DNA of 49,280 nt. Source: CAYRPN01 sp964426135. Lineage in GTDB: Bacteria > Planctomycetota > Phycisphaerae > Phycisphaerales > Phycisphaeraceae. The DNA is taken from NCBI GenBank assembly GCA_964426135.1, contig CAYRPN010000034.1, positions 1 to 49,280 of the forward strand, in the 5' to 3' direction. Positions 43,445 through 49,280 of this stretch are shown piece by piece. A program made the translations under genes and the position numbers. The first letter of the stretch is position 1, and every line of letters begins with the position of its first letter. A model generated the notes under the pieces. The model made no database searches, was not told the origin of the DNA, and worked only from the letters and a program-made list of their open reading frames with translations.

Positions 43445-43474
43445 CGTTTAGCGGAAGCACCGCAGGTGCCTGTG
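43445..43474 (+). repeat. CGTTTAGCGG repeat, compensated stem variant
   Basis: A copy of the CGTTTAGCGG...hairpin family. Its stem GCACC-GCA-GGTGC differs from the ACGCC-GCA-GGCGT stem of the other copies by paired substitutions that keep base pairing. Confidence 0.85.
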
Positions 43475-43518
43475 CAGTCAACCTGGTGCCGACGAAGAAC
43501 CGGCAATCAATGAAAACG

Positions 43519-43548
43519 AAAAAACGCCCGGGCCGATGCCAAGGCGTT
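43519..43548 (-). terminator. Candidate terminator of the response regulator gene
   Basis: On the minus strand, AACGCC (43548-43543) pairs with GGCGTT (43528-43523) across a 14-nt loop and is followed by a run of T's. It lies about 57 bp after the stop codon at 43605. Confidence 0.6.
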
Positions 43549-43566
43549 GGTTCGTTCTGAAGTTCG

Positions 43567-43594
43567 AAACGGGGCAAGCCCCATCGCTAAACGG
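43567..43594 (+). repeat. Dispersed repeat, CGGGGCAAGCCCC type
   Basis: A GGGGC-AA-GCCCC hairpin (43571-43582) followed by TCGCTAAACGG. Two further copies lie at 44729-44756 (inverted) and 44848-44874. The CCGTTTAGCG end (reverse complement of CGCTAAACGG) is shared with the other repeat family. Confidence 0.9.
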
Positions 43595-43604
43595 TTCATG
43601 CCTT

Positions 43605-44183
43605 TCAATACACGACGGCCGTGGCATCCTCGACGGCTTCGATCACCTGGCGCACGTGGAACGGCTTCTTCAGGTAACCATCGAATCCGTTCTGGATCAG
43701 ATGATGCGCCTGCCCGTCGGTGAGTTTACCGCTCATGGCGATAACCTTGGTCAGTTGCAGATCGCCGTTGTCGCGGACCATCTTCAGGACGGCTTCGCCG
43801 TTCACGTCACCGAGGTGCATGTCCAGGAGCAGGACATGCGGGCGGAACTTCTCGCACTCGACGCCGGCACAGAAGCCGTTGTGAGCGACGCGGACTTCGT
43901 AGTTGGCCTGTTCGGTGAGCACTTTCTGGAGCACTTCCACGATCTCGCTTTCGTCATCGACAATCAGCACGCGGGTCCGGCCGGTCTGCAGGCCGTCCAG
44001 CGGAATGTTGTGCTGCTTCATGAACTTGACGAGAGCATTGAGCGGAATGCGGCGATCCTTGGAACCGGGAATGCGGTAGCCGCGAAGCTGGCCGGAGTCG
44101 AACCACTTGCTGACGGTGCGCGGAGCAACGTTGCAGATCTTGGCGACTTCACCGGTGGTCAGGATGTCTTTGGCTCGTGGCAT
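43605..44183 (-). CDS. Response regulator with N-terminal excisionase-type HTH
   Basis: The 192-residue protein joins a MerR/excisionase-like DNA-binding domain (residues 8-55: LTTGEVAKICNVAPRTVSKWFDSGQLRGYRIPGSKDRRIP) to a receiver domain (70-190). The receiver keeps the acidic pair Asp76/Asp77 in VDDE, the phospho-acceptor Asp121 in LLLDMHLGD, Ser151 in AMSG and Lys173 in LKKPF. This inverted layout, HTH first, is known in planctomycetes and some deltaproteobacteria. No sensor kinase gene is adjacent, so it is an orphan regulator; phosphorylation would come from elsewhere. Target genes are not known, though prepilin genes lie next to it. Confidence 0.9.
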   Translation of the reverse strand: MPRAKDILTTGEVAKICNVAPRTVSKWFDSGQLRGYRIPGSKDRRIPLNALVKFMKQHNIPLDGLQTGRTRVLIVDDESEIVEVLQKVLTEQANYEVRVAHNGFCAGVECEKFRPHVLLLDMHLGDVNGEAVLKMVRDNGDLQLTKVIAMSGKLTDGQAHHLIQNGFDGYLKKPFHVRQVIEAVEDATAVVY

Positions 44184-44431
44184 AGCGACCTTCTCCTAAG
44201 TGTGATGGCGTGGTCAAGTCGACCAACGCGGACGAACCCCGATGATTCATCGGTTGCCGGAAGAGGTGAGTTAATCGTTAGAAACGGAACCGCCGGAAGA
44301 TTGGCGACAGGCGGAAGCAGCCCGACCGATCATGCCGGGATTCGCCCGGCACCCGATTCCCCGTTCGGCGTCTGCTCGAGGAGCGAAAGAACTGCATCCG
44401 GAACCCGGTCATCACGACATGTCCCCCGCCT

Positions 44432-44677
44432 TCATCCGCCCGACACCGGCGGAATGATCGCGACCTCATCGTGCTCACGCAGTTCATCCGCCGGCCGCGC
44501 GTACGCCATGTTCACCGCCACCGCGAGGTTGCCGCGCATCGCCGCGATCGCCTCGTGTCGTTGGGCCAGTTCATCCAGCAGGGCCGCCACGGTCGCAGCC
44601 GCGGGCAGGTCAACGCTCACGTCCCGCCGCCCCAGGCGATCGGCCAGAACTCCGAAGATGAGCACGCGCACCGTCAT
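44432..44677 (-). CDS. moaD: MoaD-type sulfur carrier, molybdopterin synthase small subunit
   Basis: A ubiquitin-like carrier of 81 residues from ATG 44677 (MTVRVLIFGVLADRLG); the open frame extends upstream into repeat DNA. It ends in PPVSGG, the Gly-Gly that is adenylated and thiocarboxylated by a MoeB/MoeZ enzyme. LREHDEVAIIPPVSGG is the typical C-terminus, and NMAYARPADEL fits the family. In molybdopterin synthesis MoaD works with MoaE, which is not in the window. The E1-rhodanese enzyme at 16213-17418 is a plausible activator. No other molybdenum cofactor gene is adjacent. Confidence 0.85.
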   Translation of the reverse strand: MTVRVLIFGVLADRLGRRDVSVDLPAAATVAALLDELAQRHEAIAAMRGNLAVAVNMAYARPADELREHDEVAIIPPVSGG

Positions 44678-44728
44678 CGCCGCATGATACGTCCGTTCGC
44701 CACGAACGCGGCACGCAAGCAGCATTCC

Positions 44729-44874
44729 CCGTTTAGCGACTGGGCTTGCCCCGCTCTTGGCGGTCTGCGGAAGTCCTTCGCCGCAATGCACAACACGCGT
44801 TCATGGAATCGCTCTGCGAAGAGTACGATCTTCGGCCCGCGGAGAAGAACGGGGCAAGCCCCGTCGCTAAACGG
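44729..44874. repeat. Inverted pair of CGGGGCAAGCCCC repeats
   Basis: The gap between moaD and the tRNA (44678-44996) holds two facing copies of the dispersed repeat (44729-44756 and 44848-44874), separated by 91 bp, and then the tRNA promoter. Each contains a GGGGC/GCCCC hairpin ending in CCGTTTAGCG. No gene is seen. Confidence 0.9.
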
Positions 44875-44957
44875 CGAGTGGCAGGTCGAATGCTGGGCAG
44901 ATCGATCGCACCGCTCACGGCTCAACGCCGCGAATCTCCATCCGCATTCACCGTCGG

Positions 44958-44985
44958 TTGCCCCAGCGATCATCTCCGCTAGAAT
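44958..44985 (+). promoter_or_regulatory. tRNA-Cys promoter
   Basis: TTGCCC (44958-44963), 16-bp spacer, TAGAAT (44980-44985, one mismatch to TATAAT). The -10 box ends 11 bp before the first base of the mature tRNA. Confidence 0.65.
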
Positions 44986-44996
44986 CCTCCCTGACT

Positions 44997-45081
44997 GGCC
45001 GCGTGCCCGAGTGGACCAAGGGAGCGGATTGCAAATCCGTTGGGCTTACGCCCGTCGTCGGTTCGAATCCGACCGCGGCCT
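44997..45081 (+). tRNA. tRNA-Cys(GCA) with long variable arm
   Basis: The cloverleaf is complete. The acceptor stem GGCCGCG pairs with CGCGGCC, the D-arm is CCC...GGG with GAGTGG, and the anticodon stem GCGGA/TCCGT encloses TTGCAAA, with anticodon GCA at 45031-45033. The T-arm is GTCGG-TTCGAAT-CCGAC, and the discriminator is T73. The variable region is 16 nt with its own stem GGGC-TTAC-GCCC, making an 85-nt class II molecule where tRNA-Cys normally has a short variable loop. The anticodon arm and U73 match tRNA-Cys identity. CCA is not encoded (TGTTT follows). A36-A37-A38 fits the i6A/ms2i6A site served by MiaA/MiaB. Confidence 0.9.
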
Positions 45082-45226
45082 GTTTCAGCCTCTTCACCTG
45101 CCTCGCCCGATGCGAGGCTTCGCGGTTTGCCTTGCGCCTGCTGCCGCTTCGCCCGTGTGGAGGACTCGACGGGTTGAACGCCCGTACACCAGCCGCCGCC
45201 GGCATAGCAGGCCCAAGGAAAACACC

Positions 45227-46165
45227 GTGGAACCCAATCAAGCAGCCATCCCGCGCGAGCCCATGCGCCGCATGCAACTGGGCTATCTCTACCTGCCCCC
45301 CTTCCGCGTGCAGGGCCTGTCCATCGCCGGCGAAGAGTCCGTCGTGCAGATTCCCGAACTCGATGTCTGCTTCGACATCGGCCTCGCCCCCCGCCCGGCG
45401 CTCACGAGCAAGTACGTCGCCCTGACCCATGGCCACATGGATCACTCCGCGGGCATTTCGTACTACTTCTCGCAGCGCAACTTCCAGGGCATGGGCGTGG
45501 GCACCATGATCTGCCCGAAGGAACTGGAGCAACCGATCCACAAGCTCATGACCGCGTGGGTGGATATCGAAGCGCAGCGCACGCCGTACAACGTGATCGC
45601 CCTGGCGCCGGATGCGGAACTCGAGGTAAAGAACAACATTTTCCTGCGCGCCTTTGCGACGAAGCACACGGTGCCGTCGCTGGGATATGTGCTGATCGAG
45701 CGTCGCAGCAAGCTGCGGCCGGAACTGGTCGGCCTGCCGCAGGAAAAACTCATCGAGCTGAAAAACTCCGGCCAGCCCATCACGATGACGCTGGAAGTGC
45801 CGCTGGTCTGCTACACCGGCGACACCATGTGGGGCGAACACTTCGATCGCCCCGACGTGCTGAATGCCAAGATACTCATCACCGAATGCACCTTCGTGGA
45901 GCCCGGCGACGAAAAGCGGGCGATCGTCGGCCAGCACCTGCACCTGAACGACGTCGTGCGACTCCTCGGCAAGAGCAAGGCGGAGGCGGTGGTGCTCACG
46001 CACCTGTCCCGCCGCTCGCACCTGGGCCAGGTGAAGAAGCAGATCGAATCGCAGGTCTCCGCCGCGGACCGTCAGCGCGTGTTCATCCTGATGGACAACC
46101 GCGCGAACCGGGCGCGGATAGAATCGCAGCGCGGCGATGGGCCGGCGGTGGAGGAAGAGGAATGA
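45227..46165 (+). CDS. rnz: Metallo-beta-lactamase fold hydrolase, ribonuclease Z-like
   Basis: The tRNase Z family cuts the 3' trailer of tRNA precursors before CCA addition. Start GTG 45227 (VEPNQAAIPREPMRRMQ), with AAGGAA upstream, gives 312 residues; ATG 45263 is an alternative. The zinc motif THGHMDHSAG supplies His68, His70, Asp72 and His73. CYTGDTMW holds the bridging Asp. LTHLSRRSHLG corresponds to the HFSSRY segment of RNase Z. Differences from ElaC-type enzymes elsewhere mean a related MBL hydrolase is possible. The gene begins 145 bp after a tRNA that lacks an encoded CCA, on the same strand, which suits a tRNA-processing role. Confidence 0.78.
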   Translation: MEPNQAAIPREPMRRMQLGYLYLPPFRVQGLSIAGEESVVQIPELDVCFDIGLAPRPALTSKYVALTHGHMDHSAGISYYFSQRNFQGMGVGTMICPKELEQPIHKLMTAWVDIEAQRTPYNVIALAPDAELEVKNNIFLRAFATKHTVPSLGYVLIERRSKLRPELVGLPQEKLIELKNSGQPITMTLEVPLVCYTGDTMWGEHFDRPDVLNAKILITECTFVEPGDEKRAIVGQHLHLNDVVRLLGKSKAEAVVLTHLSRRSHLGQVKKQIESQVSAADRQRVFILMDNRANRARIESQRGDGPAVEEEE

Positions 46166-46177
46166 TCCCTTGGCCGA

Positions 46178-46202
46178 TTAGCGGAAACGCCGCAGGCGTC
46201 TG
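46178..46202 (+). repeat. TTAGCGG dispersed repeat
   Basis: TTAGCGG followed by the hairpin ACGCC-GCA-GGCGT (46187-46199), the fourth copy of this family in the window, in the 115-bp gap before rsmJ. Confidence 0.85.
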
Positions 46203-46280
46203 GTTCGCCCGCCCGGCGTTGTTGGCGGCGAATCTCGCGGGAATCCGATATTAGAACGAGGCATTGCACCGAGCATCGCC

Positions 46281-47183
46281 ATGTCATCCGCACCCACCCA
46301 TGACGCACCTCGCCCGCACCTGACCCTCGCCGCCTGCGCCGACCCGCCCGACGATGAGAACCTTCTCAAAGCCGCCGCGCGGCTGTCCGTCGACACGGGC
46401 GTTGCGTTCCTGCCCAAGCCCGTCAAGAAAGGCGTCGACGCCTTGCTCGTCGCCGCGCCGGGCCGGCTCGAACTGCGCATGATCGGCGGCGATCCGATCA
46501 CCCGCGGCGGTCGGCCCGTGTGCGTCGATCTTTCCGCCATCGATATTTCCAGCGGTGCCGGCAAACGCCTGAAGCAACCGCTCGCCAAGGCGCTGGGCAT
46601 CAAGACCATCAAGCACAACACCGTGGTCATCGACGCCACCGGCGGCTGGGGCGAGGATGCCTGGCTCATGGCGGGACTCGGCTGCCGGGTGCTCACGCTG
46701 GAACGCAACAAGATCGTCGCCACGCTGCTGCGCGACGGCCTGCTCCGCGCCGCGATGGAAAATCTCGAAGTCGCCATGCGCGTCACCCTGCTCAACACCA
46801 ACGCGATTCACCTGCTCAAACGCATCGCCTACCAGCAGACGGGCCACGCCCACAATGTCTCGGCCATCGCGCTGGAGGATCTGCCTTCGGGCATGGATGC
46901 GTTCTTCCAGCCGGACGTGGTGTATCTCGATCCGATGTTTCCGCCGCGCACCAAGGGCGCCGAGGGCAAGCCGATGAAAGTGCTGCGGCAGCTCGTGGGT
47001 GACGATGACGATTCGCCCGTGCTTTTCGAGGCCGCGCTGAAGGTGGCGAAGAAGCGCGTCGTGGTGAAGCGCCCGCTGCGCGCCGAACCGCTGACGCTGC
47101 CGGGCAAGACGGAAGGAGAGGAGCCGAAGGTGACGTTCAAAGGGAAGAGTTTGAGGTATGACGTGTATGTGGTGGGGAAGTGA
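46281..47183 (+). CDS. rsmJ: 16S rRNA (guanine-N2)-methyltransferase RsmJ-like
   Basis: RsmJ (YhiQ) methylates G1516 of 16S rRNA with S-adenosylmethionine. The 300-residue protein shows the SAM-binding block VVIDATGGWGEDAWLMAGLGCRVLTLERN (about residues 115-143), the catalytic motif PDVVYLDPMFPPRTKG (about 211-226) and the C-terminal AKKRVVVKRP, all close to the E. coli enzyme as recalled. The first about 35 residues are not conserved. The gene follows the RNase Z-like gene by 115 bp, so it may share a transcript with it. With miaB and the tRNA this adds to the window's RNA-processing set. Confidence 0.88.
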   Translation: MSSAPTHDAPRPHLTLAACADPPDDENLLKAAARLSVDTGVAFLPKPVKKGVDALLVAAPGRLELRMIGGDPITRGGRPVCVDLSAIDISSGAGKRLKQPLAKALGIKTIKHNTVVIDATGGWGEDAWLMAGLGCRVLTLERNKIVATLLRDGLLRAAMENLEVAMRVTLLNTNAIHLLKRIAYQQTGHAHNVSAIALEDLPSGMDAFFQPDVVYLDPMFPPRTKGAEGKPMKVLRQLVGDDDDSPVLFEAALKVAKKRVVVKRPLRAEPLTLPGKTEGEEPKVTFKGKSLRYDVYVVGK

Positions 47184-47216
47184 GAAGGAAGGGCCAAGAG
47201 CAGAGAGCCCAGGGCC

Positions 47217-47626
47217 CTGATCTTTCCCCACATCTTTTGTCGAGGGAATTGGGCTTTGATTGGATGCTCTCCACCCCGAAGGGGTGCAGGGATGTAGCCA
47301 CCCCCGGGGGCGGGTCGAGCGACGCCGCCTTGGGCGTCGCGCAACCCGTGGAAGCGTGCAGCGTGTCTTGTTCACCCCGGAGGGGTGAAGGAGGCTTGTG
47401 GAAGCACAATCTTTTTTCCGGTCGGCCTTTGTGCTGCCGTGCCGATTCCTCTGCCCCTTCAGGGCAGCAGAAGGGAACGAAATCTGCGTTCCACGGGTTG
47501 CGCATCGTCCGCTGACGCGGACTGCGCTCCACCCGCCCCCGGGCGTGGCTACAACCCGTTGCCCCTCCGGGGCACAAGGCCACGGACATTCAGTCGGCGC
47601 GTCGGAAAGATGTGGGGAAAGATCAG
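47217..47626. mobile_element. 410-bp inverted-repeat element with 9-bp flanking direct repeats
   Basis: The 47184-47673 gap is mostly one element. Its ends, 47217-47237 and 47606-47626, are perfect 21-bp inverted repeats (starting CTGATCTTTCC). Directly outside lie identical CCCAGGGCC words (47208-47216 and 47627-47635), a possible 9-bp target duplication. Inside, 15-bp perfect arms (47340-47354 and 47488-47502) and CACCCCGAAGGGGTG-like hairpins are nested. There is no transposase frame. It lies between rsmJ and the convergent hydrolase gene. Confidence 0.65.
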
Positions 47627-47673
47627 CCCAGGGCCAGGGGTGGAGGGCCAAAGCGAGTTGCCGTTGGATGTCG

Positions 47674-49083
47674 TTATTCAACTTTCGGTTTCGCCGCATT
47701 CTCTTGCTTCGCTTTCTCCCGCGCTTTCTCCGCCTCCCGCGCCTTCTCCGCATCCACCTTCATCCGCTCGATAATCACATCCACCGCCGCGTGGCGTCCC
47801 GGCTTTGACCCGGTCTGATCCAGCATCGTCGTGTGATTGCCCGCGACCAGCACGTGATCGTCCACGCCCGTGATCTTCGTGGATTCAATCGACACGCAGC
47901 CGTCGCCCACATCCTCCACCAGTGTCTTGAGCGTGCTGGTGATCTTGTCGAGCGCCTCGTCGGCGGGATTGGAGGCGAGCAGTTTCGCCGCCAGCCGGAA
48001 GCCATCGATCTTCGCGGGGCTGACGGGGCTGACCCGCGCGGCGAGGCTGGTGATCGGGACATCCCTGGGCATCGGCCTGGCGTTGAGCTTGGTGAGGAAG
48101 GTGCTGCCCGGTTGCAAGTCGTCGCCGGCTTCGCCCGCGCCGTCGAAGAAGGAGCCGAAGAGCAGGCGGTCGCCGCTGAACGCGCGGATCAGCGTCTCGC
48201 GCACGTCGCCCACAGGCTGCAGCGCCGCCAGGGCCGCGCCCTGGTTCGGCGTGCCCGCCATGATGAGGCGGCGCACGGCGGGCAGCTTGTCGGGAACACC
48301 GACGCCGGCGGCGTTGCCGTAGTAGCCATCGCTGCCGGTGAGCGCTTCGCGGCAGACCAGCCCGCCCATGCTGTGCCCGATGAGTGTGACTTCCTTGGCG
48401 CCCGCCGCCTTCACCAGCGCGAGTTGTTCGGCCAGCATTTTCGCGGAACGCACGATGGCCTGATCGTTCGGATAGCGGAACTCGCAAACGGTGTAGCCTT
48501 CCCTGACGAGCGCCGGAGCAAGCGTGTTCCACACGTGGCCCGGTTCATCGAGACCATGCACCAGCACGACCCCATGCGCCGGCAGTTTCTGCCCGGCCAG
48601 CAGCGCGGGCCTGGCGTCTTTGCCGTGCAGGAACACGCCGTGGCGACCGTTGACTTTCTCCGCCGCCTGCGGGTACCAGGCCTGCACCATTCGCATGATC
48701 TTGTCGTTGAATGCCGTGCGTTGTTGACGGAGCGTGGCGCGATTGACCTTGATGACCAGGGCGGGCTGATCGCCTTTGACGCGCTCGAAAGCGACAATGC
48801 CGCGCGTGGCGGTTTCGATGGCCTTGAGCGTGATGCGGCCGGTGGCCTTGGAGACGTCGATCTTCGCATCGATCAGGTCGGCGACCATGCTGCCATCGAT
48901 GCCCACCTGTGCGATCAGGCCGCCCAGCAGTTTGCCGGCATCGACGCTGCCGCCATCCATCGGCAATCGCCAGGTGTAGTAAAGCTCCGCCGGCGGCGCG
49001 TCCTTGTCATCGGCGCCGGCAGCGCAAGGCCAGAGCATCACGGCGGTGACGGCGAGGCAAAGCAGGCGGACGCGGTTGAGCAT
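47674..49083 (-). CDS. Secreted alpha/beta hydrolase (lipase/esterase-like)
   Basis: The start is placed at ATG 49083 (MLNRVRLLCLAVTAVMLWPCAAGADD), giving a signal peptide; the frame opens at 49134. The 469-residue protein has a hydrolase core from about VVLVHGLDEPGHVWNTLAPALVREGY (oxyanion HG). The nucleophile is Ser238 in IGHSMGGL and the catalytic His is likely His417 in VAGNHTTML. The sequence GTPNQGAAL is typical of triacylglycerol lipase/PGAP1-like esterases. Residues about 20-180 form an N-terminal domain with no recognised family. The C-terminal 30 residues (EKAREAEKAREKAKQE) are a charged helix. Likely acts on lipids or esters outside the cell. No operon partner. Confidence 0.85.
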   Translation of the reverse strand: MLNRVRLLCLAVTAVMLWPCAAGADDKDAPPAELYYTWRLPMDGGSVDAGKLLGGLIAQVGIDGSMVADLIDAKIDVSKATGRITLKAIETATRGIVAFERVKGDQPALVIKVNRATLRQQRTAFNDKIMRMVQAWYPQAAEKVNGRHGVFLHGKDARPALLAGQKLPAHGVVLVHGLDEPGHVWNTLAPALVREGYTVCEFRYPNDQAIVRSAKMLAEQLALVKAAGAKEVTLIGHSMGGLVCREALTGSDGYYGNAAGVGVPDKLPAVRRLIMAGTPNQGAALAALQPVGDVRETLIRAFSGDRLLFGSFFDGAGEAGDDLQPGSTFLTKLNARPMPRDVPITSLAARVSPVSPAKIDGFRLAAKLLASNPADEALDKITSTLKTLVEDVGDGCVSIESTKITGVDDHVLVAGNHTTMLDQTGSKPGRHAAVDVIIERMKVDAEKAREAEKAREKAKQENAAKPKVE

Positions 49084-49134
49084 GGGGCACCCGTGGTGAG
49101 TCATCGCTTGCGAAACCATCGTACCGGCAACCAT

Positions 49135-49280
49135 GCCTACCGCTGCGAACGGATGTGGGTTTCACCTTCGCGGGTCTGTCAATACTTCCGCGGGCGCGAC
49201 TGTCCCTCTCCCTCCGGCAGAGGGCGGCCGAGTCCGCGAGGCTCTGCTTTTCATCAAGTCAAGACAGACGATAATTTGCT
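49135..49280. other. Intergenic end of window
   Basis: It contains CCCTCTCCCTCCGGCAGAGGG (49204-49224), a hairpin of the same kind as the repeat blocks at 14096-14130 and 14370-14413. No gene is seen before the window ends. Confidence 0.6.

Noticed and set aside
44333..44353. Hairpin TGCCGGG/CCCGGCA downstream of moaD's opposite side
   Set aside because: The palindrome is real but there is no T-tract, repeat family or gene end that would give it a role.
44997..45081. tRNA-Sec or tRNA-Ser
   Set aside because: The anticodon is GCA rather than TCA or a Ser anticodon, the acceptor/T-stem is 7/5 rather than 8/5, and the discriminator is T.
44471..45226. 252-codon upstream extension of the RNase Z-like frame
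   Set aside because: It runs through moaD (antisense), dispersed repeats and the tRNA gene, so it cannot be the real N-terminus.

Overview
This window is high-GC bacterial DNA that most likely comes from a member of the Planctomycetota, probably class Phycisphaerae. The evidence is a 3,940-residue secreted-type repeat protein with the planctomycete N-terminal motif LENRVLLS (a variant of LEPR-x-LL), two prepilin-like proteins of the planctomycete type, a secreted DUF6807/PmoA-type protein, and a small membrane protein ending in the CGYDLxG/CPECG zinc ribbon common in this phylum. Gene orientation switches often and operons are short.

Layout. Positions 149-6229 (minus strand) hold an NAD-salvage block: nicotinate phosphoribosyltransferase (pncB), a Fic protein, a divergent PRPP synthetase and glutamine-dependent NAD synthetase (nadE). 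PRPP is the co-substrate of PncB, and NadE makes the final product. Positions 6354-12992 hold murB, a secreted DUF6807 protein, a lone ABC ATPase, a repeat-invaded miaB and UDP-glucose dehydrogenase. Positions 13093-15386 hold a YtfT/YjfF-like sugar permease pair with no ATPase or binding protein nearby. Positions 15618-21046 hold a zinc-ribbon membrane protein, an E1-rhodanese (MoeZ-type) enzyme, a HigA-HigB toxin-antitoxin pair with a readable promoter and operator, and a class III cyclase/Ser-Thr kinase/TPR fusion. Positions 21156-26808 hold an FGGY kinase, a phosphatidylserine decarboxylase, a helix-turn-helix protein with two C-terminal membrane spans, a metallophosphoesterase and an exported glutathione peroxidase. 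Positions 27228-39050 are the giant adhesin-like gene. Positions 39471-43399 hold two prepilin-like genes flanking a secreted protein of unknown role. Positions 43605-47183 hold an excisionase-HTH response regulator, moaD, a tRNA-Cys(GCA) with a long variable arm, an RNase Z-like hydrolase and rsmJ. A secreted lipase-like hydrolase closes the window.

The most striking features are these: (1) an 85-nt tRNA with a Cys anticodon, U73 and a serine/leucine-style long variable arm, next to a tRNase Z-like gene; (2) six copies of a 912-bp three-domain higher-order repeat in the giant gene, two adjacent copies sharing a 267-nt identical block; (3) about fourteen unrelated palindromic or MITE-like elements in 49 kb, several with target-site duplications, some lying in frame inside genes (miaB) or forming gene ends (the two permeases); (4) the cyclase-kinase-TPR fusion. 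No transposase, integrase, CRISPR array or rRNA was seen. All functional calls come from reading motifs; no database search was run.
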